This document shows, piece by piece, positions 1 to 11,710 of a stretch of 64,000 bases of DNA. The stretch spans positions 9,740,033 through 9,804,032 of the forward strand of contig NC_030854.1 of assembly GCF_000208745.1 (NCBI RefSeq), given 5' to 3'. The stretch's first letter is position 1. Each line of letters starts with the position of its first letter. Position numbers and translations under genes: made by a program. Source of the stretch: Theobroma cacao (lineage: Eukaryota; Streptophyta; Magnoliopsida; Malvales; Malvaceae). The notes under the pieces are model-generated. The model worked only from the letters and a program-made list of their open reading frames with translations. It had not been told where the DNA came from and did no database searches.

Positions 1-83
1 GATTTTCGAGGTACCCAAGTAAGCAAACATACATTCTTATGTAGGAATGGCATAATAAACATATTGTAGAGTCGGGCTTGACA
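1..83 (-). repeat. Family A LTR start (3' LTR of element 1), cut by window edge
   Basis: On the plus strand this ends in gggcttgaca, the reverse complement of the family A LTR start TGTCAAGCCC. The reverse complement of a PPT follows from 84. The same sequence occurs at the LTR/internal joints near 41667 and 58152. Confidence 0.85.
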
Positions 84-2642
84 ACACTATCCCCTTTAAA
101 ATAAAATTTTGACCTCAAAATTTCATTTACTGAACTTAGAGAAAAGGTGAGGGTATTATTTTCTCATATAATGCTCAAGTTCTTATGTCCTCCCCTTTAT
201 AGGGAATTTCGATTTGTTCACCTCATTTACCTCCAATTCAACTCGAGTACTTCACTTATGTCTATTATTATCCTTTAAAATCATATCAACAGTAACCTTT
301 ACAATTATGATCTCTTATATCGAGACACTAAACATGCTTCTATTACTATCATTAAACTTGAACCATAACTCTATCTCAATCATACCAATTTCGATCGCAT
401 TTTATACTTATTTGGGTATACCAATCACTATCTTATTACTTCATTCCATATCAAATTTCTCGACTTTCATTCATTCATCCTATCCTCATACACTATTATG
501 TAGTTTACGGCATCATTAACATGCCATACTCATTCTTGTACATATCCTCAGCGTTAGGGAAGATTAATGGCTTAAATTATTTTCACATACTTCATGTTTA
601 CCTTGCATTTAGGAAATTTCAATCTTTTTAATCTTATTAATCCATCTCATATGGCTTAATCGCACTATAGATTACATTCCCTTAACTATTTTTCTAAAAT
701 TCCTTAAGTTACCATAAATCGACTTCTGATAAGATTCTTGATCGTTACATTACCTATACACTCATCAAATATATTGAGTTCAAATCTCGAACCACTAAAA
801 CCATTCTTCATTTTAGTTGGGTACATCACTAACTCCACACACACGTATACACACACATTCAAATGTCCATATTCCTCATTAAGTATACGGGTCTCTGTTT
901 TCAAATGCCTTTAGACTAATTTCTCTTTGTTCATTCCCATCCATAACCAAGATTCAATAGAATAATCTTCATAATTCATACAAATTCTCATCATGCCTGT
1001 GCATAGTTCCACATCATTTACATACTTATACTTTTTTCTTATCATTTCCAATTTTATGCTTAAGTTTTTTTGTACTATATATCATTGCATCATAATGTCA
1101 TCTCCATTGAATTATAATCTATTATACGTGTATGCTTTATAATCCCATTGATGCCTCAAAGATTTATCTTAACTTGATCATTGCATCTTATGCAATACCA
1201 CAATTCCTAAGAGTCATCCTTTTTCCTCGATTATCCTTCATGCCTCTACATTATCTTGTATCCTTCTTGCATTCCGATATTGATTTGTCACTTAAAACTT
1301 AGACTCATTTGAATCATGTATGCCTCAAGCATTTTTGAATTCCAATTTCCATAATATATTAGGAAAATTTCATTATCCGACTTCATTATCAAGGTCAACT
1401 TCTATCATCCTTTGTTCCACTATTTCATACGAACATAACATCATTCTCCCTTAGCCAATTTATAAATTGCACTTGAAATTGCAAAACTTGAAACTAGATT
1501 CTCCTCAAGTACTTTTCAATATTAATACTAATATCACTCTCAGCTTACAACTTTCTTTTTATAACCACATAACTTAGTGCTTGCTTTCATGAGATCCATG
1601 GCAGAACTTCTCTTGAGTATTTCCTTGGGGATATCTATCTTAAACTTATGTCTCACAGCAGGTGATCACTTAACTCGTGACTTAGCCGTTTGTGTGGCAT
1701 CCCCTTCGAGGCCCACTCCAAGGTATTGTTATGTCTAGATCCCCATCACTTGACTTACTTGGAACCCCGCGCCTAAAGGCAGCACGACAGGCCCTGCAAG
1801 ACCTTCTCGCCAAGTTTTGAACCCTAGACCTTTTACTCCCCCCCAAAGGGAACTTCTTTAACCATTTCAGCTTTAACTCATTCATATCGATACCTTCCAA
1901 AACCTTAAAACTCCAGTTAACAAACTTAGAATCAAGTTCAATGACTTTAAGTCAACTCGTAAGTTCAACTTCACATCTGTCTCATTTTATTCATGCGTCC
2001 TAGACATAAAGTGTTCTTAGCACCGCGACACGGTGGCTGTTGGAGTTTACTTAATCAATGTTATTCATCTATATTTAAGGTTACTACACTAATCATTCTC
2101 AACCATTTGGTTTCCCTCCAAGCTTACGTCACAATTTTCATAACCATTTATATCCTTTTGTGCTTATCACATATAATAGGTAAAGTCGATATTTTCAAAT
2201 TCATCTCATCCTATAACACTTGTCAACAATCAATAAATCCCACTTTAGAATACTTTTTCCATACTGTATAGTAACTTCACCATATAGTATCACGGCACTA
2301 TGTTCATCCATTCTACTATCATGCATACTCCACAGAAATTAATTAAAAGATTTACGTACCTTAACTAATGCTAATTCCATTTAATCATATCTTAAATACT
2401 CCAAACTTGTAAATTACAATTCCAAGTGTGTGTCCATATATTGATAATCTTTATATATTTCATGATCATAAAAACTACAACTTACAAACTAGCTTTCTAT
2501 CATATGCACACTATTAGAACATTAATTTCAACATGTTTAATTCTCCTTTGGTGGTGTGTTAAGATCATTCTTGGATACATTTCCATATTAACATTGATAT
2601 GCCTTTATCATAGCATTTAGTGCAAATTTGATGAAAGAATTG
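84..2642 (-). mobile_element. Element 1 internal region, PPT-proximal part, non-coding
   Basis: AT-rich DNA homologous by eye to element 3 (58153 onward), to element 2 (reverse orientation, 5736-7376) and in part to the C element (about 31000-34260). It begins with the PPT complement and the string 'ttgacctcaaaatttcattta' also found at 41694. No coding frame is conserved on the element strand. A 101-aa plus-strand frame at 214-519 is matched at 58283-58588, but it is antisense to the element and is most simply explained by copy similarity. The last 5 bases (aattg) are the left TSD of element 2. Confidence 0.75.
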
Positions 2643-5585
2643 TGTCAAACCTTGTTCTATAAAATAATTATGACGTCATTTACATGCTCAATAGAATGTT
2701 TGCATATTTAGAAAGTTCGAGGAATCGTTAAAAGACCATATTGCCCCTAATGGTACCATTGAGTCAATTAAGCCTCGAACTAGTTCAAATAGGAATTTTA
2801 ACGTGAAATTAAGAGTTTCACAGTCCAGGAATGATTTAAAATGGTGATTTGGAGTTCGAGAATCAATTTGGAGTCAAATCGAAATTTTCACTATCTAGGG
2901 GTAAAATGGTCATTTGCCACCTAGGGTCAAAATGGAAATTTTTAGAAAAAAATTTTTTGGCCTCATTTAACTTATTAGAGTATGATTTGACTATTGGAGC
3001 ATAATTTGAGGGTTTGACAGTGAAAAAGTTTAATTCCGATGATTTTTGGAGTGTAGGGGTAAAATCGTAATTTTTCCACTCACGGACAAATTTTGAAATT
3101 TTGAGAGAATTTAGATCACATTTGACAAATTGGAGAATGATATGAGTATAAGGGATGAAAAATATGTCTATGGGCAATTTTTCAGTTTTTGGGGCAAAAA
3201 TGTAATTTTTGACTTTTACGGGGGTAAAAGTGTAAATTTCAAAAAATTACTCCACCAAGACTTTGGATAAGTCTGAGAATTTTATCTAAGCTATGGATAT
3301 GTGGGACAAGTGTATGGTGAAAATTTGGAAACAAATGGATGGCTAGAATTTAAGAAATTAATAAAACAAAAAAAATGAATAACATAATATTATATTATTT
3401 TAGCCTCTAAAAAGGCCAAAATTTCCAGAATTCTCATCTTCTTCAAGCTGTCCAAACCAAGAGAGAAAAGGGGGAAAAGAAATAAGAACCCTAGCTAAAA
3501 AATTTGGGAAAAATCAAGAGAAATCAAGAAATCAAGCATTAAAAAGGTAATTTTCATTGATTTTCCTTGTGATTTTCACTACCCATGCATTTTTTTCTCA
3601 TTTCCATGCAAAATTAGAAAGTGGGTATGAACACCCATGCTGGCCAAACCTCCATGGATGAGTTTTGAGCCTGAGTTATGGTTGATTTTAATTGAATTAA
3701 GTGATTTTAGTTAGGCTATATTGAAATATAGCAAAAATAAGCTAGAGAAATAATTTTCTCCTATTGAAACCCATTATGCCAAATTTTCTAGGGGAATATT
3801 GGCTGCTGATCTTGATGTTTATTTGAGGAATTATGATGAATAATGATGAATTATGAGTCTAGAAAAATAATGGGAATTTTCTGAGCAAAAATATGGATTT
3901 TTACCCACTAGGGGTATTTTCGTAATTTGCTACCGAGACTGATAGTTTCCACCACACTGAGGGACATTAAGTCAATTTGGGTGCAATTGAGGTATAGAAA
4001 CTAAAAAAATTAATTTGGAGTTTAAACGGATGCGTATATCAATTTAATCGGGTAATAGGCCGAATTAGGTCAGCACCGCATTTAAGCGGTAGTCGGATAA
4101 GTTGCATATCATATCATGCATATACATCGAGTATGAAATAGCTTATGACTATTAGACACAATTTAATTGGAATATGTGTCATGGATTATGGCTAGGTGGT
4201 GAGCCATTGGATACGGGTAAAGGACTGTACCCGTGGACTGAAAATGGGAGTATTTCTACTCCTAATACTGTGAGTTGACAATTTATCGTCTTAAATATCT
4301 AGAGTAATTATACTTGTTTGATGCTTTTATTGAATGGCGAGTTTAAATTATAAAATATTATGTTTTTCAATTAAAATGTTTTTTAATAAAAATGAGATTT
4401 ATACTGGTTTTGAAATCAAATATTATTTTGGGAAAATTGAGTATATAGAGACTGTGTTGAAATTTATGATTTTATATGTTATTGAAATTGTGACTTATGA
4501 CGCTATGGTAGCATGATGGCTAAATTTTTTGGATTAGCATGAAATATATGAACAATTTTGGATTGGTCTCTGTAGACTGGATTATATTTTATTCGCCATA
4601 TTATGCTATTGAAATTTTTATGGGTCTGGTGGTATATTAAACGGTCACTGCAGTGGTGAGGGTTTTTGTGGACTACCTATGAAAGGGGCACGGTAACCCA
4701 ATTATATACTTACCTCCAAGGGGAGATGTTGGGTGAAGTATCTCCTAAGGCATGATTTGAGTGCACCTCACGTTCGGGCCACCACGTGAGAGTGAGACTC
4801 AGCCAACGCCAAGGAATGGCTGTGTGTCAGATGTGAAAACATGTTTATGGGTATGGGTCATTAAACAGTCTTGGCGGTCTCAGTGGGATACCTTGACGAA
4901 GGTACCCACGAGAATGATTCTAGCAGGGGCCAAGTTTAAGAAATTCATAAGCCGGAAAATTTTGATGAAAAGAAATTGTTTAGTATAGATTGAAACAAAT
5001 TTTGCTTTATGAACATTATTGAGATATAATGTTTTTATATTGTCTCCATCTACTCGATTTTAGATGCTTTTGATGGTATTTGTTTACTCACTAGGATTAT
5101 GTAATCATAAGCTCACCCCTCTTGCTATCCATTTTTCAGGCTTAGGATAGTTTGTTGATAGTTGATTAAGTCGAGAATTAATCTCGGAGCTGCATCAACA
5201 AAATTGTAGGTTCACAGACTCGTACCTTATTGGTTAGTTGGGGGCCCACGTGTCATTGTAAAAGTAATTTTATACTTTAGTTATTTGATTTAAAGTATGT
5301 ATGAACATATTTAGCTTTTACACCATGTTTTTGGCGGGTTTTGGTGTTTTCGAAGAAAAATAACGAAAATGCCCCTATGAGCTAGAAAATAATATTTTAT
5401 TATTTTAATTTGGAAAAGACTTATGATTTCTTGAAATGCGAGATTTAATAACTGTCGCTGACCAGGGAGATGCGGAAGCTGATGCTAAGCCTTGTAGGGT
5501 TTCGATCGGCATTCGGGGTAATGAGTGCCTATCGAAACATCGCGACGGTTGTCACGGGCCCGATGGGGAGTTCCGGGTCGTGACA
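2643..5585 (+). repeat. 5' LTR of element 2 (family A)
   Basis: It begins TGTCAAACC and ends CGGGTCGTGACA. Inside are degenerate copies of the motif 'ggggcaaaatggtcatttt', a putative splice donor AAAAAG/GTAA at 3546/3547, a putative acceptor tttttcag/g at 5139/5140, and a CG-rich last 60 bp shared with every family A copy. Confidence 0.92.
3547..5139 (+). other. Putative LTR-internal intron, family A (element 2, 5' LTR)
   Basis: Donor AAAAAG/GTAATT. Acceptor with a pyrimidine-rich tract ending ctatccatttttcag/g. A TACTCACT motif about 45-50 bases upstream of the acceptor fits a plant branch site. Length 1593 bp. The 3' LTR copy has the same spacing (8280-9872, also 1593 bp), though its acceptor is now tttttag. 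Splicing is inferred from sequence only. Confidence 0.5.
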
Positions 5586-5592
5586 ATTCGAT

Positions 5593-5608
5593 TGGTATCA
5601 GAGCATGG
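5593..5608 (+). promoter_or_regulatory. Primer-binding site (initiator Met tRNA)
   Basis: The sequence tggtatcagagcatgg lies 7 bases after the 5' LTR end. TGGTATCAGAGC is the usual PBS of plant gypsy and copia elements, complementary to the 3' end of initiator-Met tRNA. Confidence 0.9.
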
Positions 5609-7353
5609 TTTAAAGATCAAAGATTTTGGTTTTAAAGCCTTGGATTTTAAAGTTTTTGGTTTTAAAGTTATTTTAAGAAATCCACACTGACACTGCGTGT
5701 CCCCGAGTTAGGTTAAGTTAGGTTAGATTGAATAGGATGAGATGAATTTGAAAATATCTATTTTACTTATTGTATGTGATAAGCACAAGAGGATATAAAT
5801 GGTTATGGAAATTGTGACGTAAGCTTGAAGGGAAACCAAATAGTTGAGAATGATTAGTGTAGTAACCTTAAATATAGATGAATAACGTTGATCAAGTAAA
5901 ATCCAATAGCCATCGTGTCGCGGTGCGAAGAACACTTCATTTCTAGGACGCATGAATAAAATGAGACAGATGTGAAGTTGAATTCATGAGTTGACCTAAG
6001 GTCATTGAACTTGATTCTAAGTTTTGGTATTGAAGTTTTAAGGTTTTGAAAGGTATCGATATGAATGAGTTAAAGCTGAAATGGTTAAAGGCGTTCCCTT
6101 CGGGGGAAGTAAAAGGTTTGGGGTTCGATACTTGGTGTATGCGGTTTTGTAGGGCCGGGAAGCCAAAGGGATCGATACAGATGTAACAATACCTCGGAGT
6201 GGGCCCCGGATGGGGAGGGCACATGGGTGGGCCTCGAAGAGAATGCGACATAAATGGCTAAGTTACGGGTTAAGTGATCACATGTTGTGAGACATAAGTT
6301 TAAGATAGATATCCTTAAGGAAATACTCAAGAAAAGTTCTGTCGTGGATCTTGTAAAAGCAAGCACTAAGTTATGTGATTATAAAAAGTAAGCTATAAGC
6401 TGAGAGTGATATTAGTATTAATATTGAAAAGTACTTGAGGAGAATCTAGTTTTAAGTCTTGCAATTTCAAGTACAATTTGTAAATTGGTTAAGGAAGAAT
6501 GATGTTATATTTGTATGAAAGAGTGGAACTTTATTAAGGAAGCGTATGGAAAAGTATAAGAGAATATATTAGTTTGACTTACTATAAGAAGGCAAAAGTT
6601 GAATGGCCAGGAGTGCCTTGTAGGTAACCTAGGAATGTATAGGTAAGTGTGCAAGGGAGCTATGATCGATAGATAAGGGTAGAACTTTAATGATGAGACA
6701 GTGTTCGCTGCGTTAGACCTTGAACTATAAAATATGGATATGTATCCACCTTATGAATACTCTGATGTGATAAATTCGAAAGAGTTTTCGCAATGAGAAA
6801 ACATTAAAGCTTAAGGAGCAAATGGCTATGCAGTCAAGTTAGACTCATGACTGACATGTCACATTAGTATGAGGATGGGGTACAAAGCAATATAGAGGCA
6901 TGAAAGATGATTGAGGACAAAGGGTTGACTTTGAGGAATTGTGATACTGCATCGTATTCAATGATCAAATCAAGGTAGATCTTGAAAGCATAAATGGGAT
7001 TATAAGGCATATACACATATGTGGGGTCGATATTGTGATCAACTAAAATGAAGAATGATTTTTAGTGAATTAAGATTCAAACTTAATATATGATGAGTGA
7101 TGTAGGTAGTACAATGATAAGAAATTTTATCAGAAATTGAACTATGTGAACATAAGAGACTCTGGGAAATAGTCAAGGATATTATATCAAGGAAATATGA
7201 TCTATAGCATGGTTAAGCTGTACGAGATGGATTAATATGATTAAGAAGATTGATATTTTATACCTGTGAGATAAACAGGAAGTATGTGGAAATAATGGAA
7301 GAAAATACCCCACATTTTCTTTGAGTTTGATTAGTGAAATTTTGAGGACAAAA

Positions 7354-7376
7354 TTTTATTTTAAGGGGGGTAGTGT
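7354..7376 (+). promoter_or_regulatory. Polypurine tract of element 2
   Basis: The run ttttattttaagggggg followed by tagtgt lies directly before the 3' LTR start at 7377. This is the expected plus-strand primer position. Confidence 0.85.
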
Positions 7377-10318
7377 TGTCAAACCCTATTCTATAAAATA
7401 ATTACGACGTCATTTACATGCTCAATAGAATGTTTGCATATTTAGAAAGTTCGAGGAGTTGTTAAAAGATGATATTGCCCCTAATGGTACCATTGAGTCG
7501 ATTAAGCCTCAAACTAGTTCAAATAGAAATTTTATCGTGAAATTAAGAGTTTCACAGTCCAGGAATGATTTAAAATGGTGATTTGGAGTTCGATGATCAA
7601 TTTGGAGTCAAACCGAAATTTTCACTATCTAGGGGTAAAATGGTCATTTATCACCTGGGGACAAAATGGGAACTTTTAGAAAAGATTTTTTTGGCCCCAT
7701 TTAACTTATTGGAGTATGATTTGAGTATTGGAGTATAATTTGAGGGTTTGGTAGTGAAAAAGTTTAATTCTAATGATTTCTAGAGTGTAGGGGCAAAATC
7801 GTAATTTTTCCACCCGCAGACAAATTTTGAAATTTTGAGAGAATTTGGATCACATTTGACAAATTGGAGAATGGTATGAGTATAAGGGATGAAAAATATG
7901 TCTATGGGCAATTTTTCAGTTTTTGAGGCAAAAATGTAATTTTTGACTTTTACGGGGGTAAAAGTGTAAATTTTAAAAAATTACTCAACCAAGACTTTGG
8001 ATAAGTCTGAGAATTTTATCTAAGCTATGGATATGTGGGACAAGTGTATGGTGAAAATTTGAAAACAAATGGATGGCTAGAATTTAAGAAATTAATGAAA
8101 CAAAAAAATGAATAAAATAATATTATATTATTTTAGCCTTTAAAAAAGCCAAAATTTCCAGAATTCTCTTCTTCTTCAAGCTGTCCAAACCAGGAGAGAA
8201 AAGGGGGAAAAGAAATAAGAACCCTAGCTGAAAAATTTGGGGAAAATCAAGAGAAATCAAGAAATCAAGCATTAACAAGGTAAATTTCATTGATTTTCCT
8301 TGTGATTTTCACTACCCATGCATTTTTTTCTCATTTTCATGCAAAATTAGAAAGTGGGTATGGACACCCATGCTGGCCAAACCTCCATGGATGAGTTTTG
8401 AGCTCGAGTTTTGGTTGATTTTAATTGAATTAAGTGATTTTAGTTAGGTTATATTGAAATATAGCAAAAATAAGCTAGAGAAATAATTTTCTCCCATTGA
8501 AACCCATTATGCCGAATTTTCTAGGGGAATATTGGCTGCTGATCTTGATGTTTATTTGAGGAATTATGATGAATAATGATGAATTATGAGTTTAGAAAAG
8601 TAATGGGAATTTTCGAAGTAAAAATACGAATTTTTACCCACTAGGGGTATTTTCGTAATTTGCTATCGAAACTGATAATTTGCATCACACTGAGGGACAT
8701 TAAGTCAATTTGGGTGCAATTGAGGTATAAAAACTAAAAAAAATTAATTTGGAGTTTAAACGGATGCATATATCGATTTAATCGGGTAATAGGCCGAATT
8801 AGATCAGCACCGCATTTAAGCGGTAGTCGGATAAGTTGCATATCATATCATGCATATACATCGAGCCTGAAATAGCTTATGACTATTAGACACAGTTTAA
8901 TTGGAATATGTGTCATGGATTATGACTAGGTGGTGAGCCATTGGATACGGGTAAAGGACTGTACTCGCGGACAGAAAATGAGAGTATTTCTACTCCTAAC
9001 ACTGTGAGTGGACAATTTATCGTCTTAAATATCTAGAGTAATTATACTTGTTTGATGCTTTCATTGAATGGTGAGTTTAAATTATAAAATATTATGTTTT
9101 CAATTAAAATGTTTTTTAATAAAAAAGAGATTTATATTGGTTTTGAAATCAAATATTATTTTGGGAAAATTGAGTATATGGAGACTGTGTTGAAAGTTAT
9201 GATTTTATATGTTATTGAAATTGTGGCTTATGACACTATGGTAGCATGATGGCTAAATTTTTTGGGTTGGCATGAAATATATGAACAGTTTTGGATTGGT
9301 CTCGGTAGACTGGATTATATTTTATTCGCCATATTATGCTACTGGAATTTTTATGGGTCTGGTGGTATATTAAATGGTCATTGCAGTGGTGGGGGTTTTC
9401 GTGGACTACCTATGAAAGGGTCACGGTAACCCAGTTATATACTTACCTCCGGGGGGAGATGTTGGGTGAAGTATCTCCGGAGGTATGATTTGAGTGCACC
9501 TCACGTTCGAGCCACCACGTGAGAGTGAGACTCAACCAACGCCAAGGAACGACTGTGTGTCAAATGTGAAAACATGTTTATGGGTATGGGTCATTAAACA
9601 GCCTTGGCAGTCTCAGTGGGATACCTTGACGAAGGTACCCGCGAGAATGATTTTGGCAGGGGCCAAGTTTAAGAAATTCATAAGCTGGGAAATTTTGATG
9701 AAAAGATATTGTTTGGTATAGATTGAAACAAATTTTACGTTATGAACATTATTGAGATATAATGTTTTTATATTGTCTCCATCTACTCGGCTTTAGATGC
9801 TTTTGATGGTAATTGTTTACTCACTGGGATTATGTAATCATAATCTCGCCCCTCTTCCTATCCATTTTTTAGGCTTAGGACAGTTTGTTGATAGTTGATT
9901 AAGTCAAGAATTAATCTCGGAGTTGCATCAACAAAATTGTAGGTTCACAGACTCGTACCTTGTTGGTTAGTTGGGGGCCCACGTGTCATTGTAAAAGTAA
10001 TTTTATACTTTAGTTATTTGATTTAAAGTATGTATGAACATATTTAGTTTTTACACCATGTTTTTGGCGGGTTTTGGTGTTTTCGAAGAAAAATAACTAA
10101 AATGCCCCTGTGAGCCAGAAAATAATATTTTATTGTTTTGATTTGGAAAAGACTTATGATTTCTTGAAATGCGAGATTTAATAACTATTGCTGACCTGGG
10201 AGATGCGGAAGCTGATGCTAAGCCTTGCGGTGTTTCGATCGGCACTTGGGGTAATGGGTGCCTATCGGGGCGTCGCGGCGATTGTCACGGGCCCGATGGG
10301 GAGTTCCTGGTCGTGACA
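7377..10318 (+). repeat. 3' LTR of element 2 (family A)
   Basis: Near-identical in length to the 5' LTR. It begins TGTCAAACC and ends tcgtgaca, and is followed by the right TSD aattg. It carries the donor AACAAG/GTAAAT at 8279/8280. Confidence 0.92.
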
Positions 10319-11710
10319 AATTGTCTCCAAATAACTCTTAAATACATAATTATCAAATTGTATACCACTAAATGTTAAGATCTTGACTTTATTCATCAAT
10401 AACCAATCACATTTATTAAGTGAATAATTTACTTAGTTATTACACCTTGCCTTTGCGATCATAAGATCAAAGTTGTCCTAAACTTAGGATGCAGAAGTTC
10501 TCTCTTTTAGAGTATTTCCAAACATCAACATTTTCTAAATTCCTTACTCTGGGGAGATCACCTTCAAAGCTGATCATTCGTATCATAGGCCACACTTTGA
10601 ACCGAATAAACTTTTAAATTGATCTTTCAAGTAATTCGTATATCAGTCTCAATTATAGAACTTCATATAGGACTTAGACTGGATTCGACATTTCCAAGTC
10701 ATTTAACCTCAAGCTGCCAATTCCACATCTAGTCCTTTAATCCCTTGGCTCCCCCTACTATGCATAGCAAAGTTCATGCTAATCCTTAGAACAGATTTGT
10801 TTACTAACTTTTTACTTCATGACCACACATCAATTATAGTAATCATTGATACTCACTCTCGAGTTAATTCACGTGCTTATAACCATGAACTATAATAGGT
10901 CCAATCAATTCTTGAAATCTCATAATTGCTTAATTGAAATCAACACCAGTTCCCTCTAAGCTGCTATACCTATTCAACACATATTCACATATAAATTATT
11001 TCAAAATCCCAACACCACTTTTATAAGGGCATAACAAGCTCAATTAATATAGTGTTCTTATCTTCATGCATATAAGTATGGGTTTACTCTTACCTCAATG
11101 CTTAATTTATACACTCTAAGTGAATTACAACCATCACTATTCATTCTAATCAAAGTGTGCCCCTTATTACCATTATCACACGTGCTCCTTTATATTAACC
11201 CCAATACAATCCATAGTCCCCAAATCTTTTTTCAATTGACAACCATGAGTTCAATTATAACTCCACCAAATGAATAAATTACCACGGCCTATTAGTCCAA
11301 CTCCAAATTTCTCCATCCTTAATCGAAGGGATATATCACTTCATTAATATTTCATGAGGAGCATTCGTTTTAAGATCTCTCTAACACTGGCTCGTGTCAC
11401 GAGTGGCATCTTAAACCCGAACAACGGCCCTATTTATGACCTTTGCATGACATTAACAAGGAAGTGGATTACTGGGAACAGGAGTTCATATAGCTCATTG
11501 TCTCTGACTTATGCTCCCATAAGATCTATAAGAAGAAACAGAACGAGTCTAAACAACTCCAAATTCTATATGTAAATGCACATATTCTATTTTATCAAAC
11601 TTAACTTCACTTGGGCCACACTGACACTGTAGTTTTTAAAATAACTTTAAAATAACTTTAAACCCAAAAGTTCTAATTTTGAAAACCAAAAGCTTTGATA
11701 TCACTCTAAT
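10319..11710 (-). mobile_element. Element 1 internal region, PBS-proximal part, non-coding
   Basis: Continues element 1 after the element 2 insertion; its first 5 bases are the duplicated target. 10324-10740 is homologous to 33880-34260 of the C element. 11540-11700 matches the leaders at 46640-46790 and 62390-62530. No SUVH-like ORF comparable to that of element 3 is recognisable here. The PBS complement (gctttgatatca, 11692-11703) is degraded. Confidence 0.75.

Larger units (their letters stand above)
5586..7376 (+). mobile_element. Element 2 internal region, non-coding
   Basis: 1791 bp. The PBS-proximal leader (to about 5735) matches the leaders of the other family A elements. The rest is the reverse complement of element 1's internal domain (compare 2195-2220 with 5737-5760). 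No frame resembles gag or pol, and the short frames on either strand are unrelated to retrotransposon proteins. The conserved part is probably needed only as RNA or cDNA. Confidence 0.8.
2643..10318 (+). mobile_element. Element 2: complete non-autonomous family A LTR retrotransposon
   Basis: A complete element: 5' LTR 2643-5585 (2943 bp), iMet-type PBS, 1791-bp non-coding interior, PPT, 3' LTR 7377-10318 (2942 bp). It is flanked by a perfect 5-bp TSD, aattg (2638-2642 and 10319-10323). An uninterrupted homologue of the target, caattgtttccaaataactc, is present at about 33879-33898, which confirms the empty site. The interior joins about 150 bp of leader directly to the element-1-like non-coding domain, so gag and pol are missing altogether. 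The two LTRs differ by several percent over the first 140 bp, mostly by transitions, so the insertion is not recent. Confidence 0.93.

Noticed and set aside
214..519. 101-aa hydrophobic frame, matched at 58283-58588
   Set aside because: Antisense to the element, absent from element 2, no recognisable domain. Similarity is explained by the elements being copies.
4761..4988. 75-aa frame repeated at 9494-9721
   Set aside because: Lies in both LTRs of element 2. Equal length reflects LTR identity, and there is no support from other family A copies.
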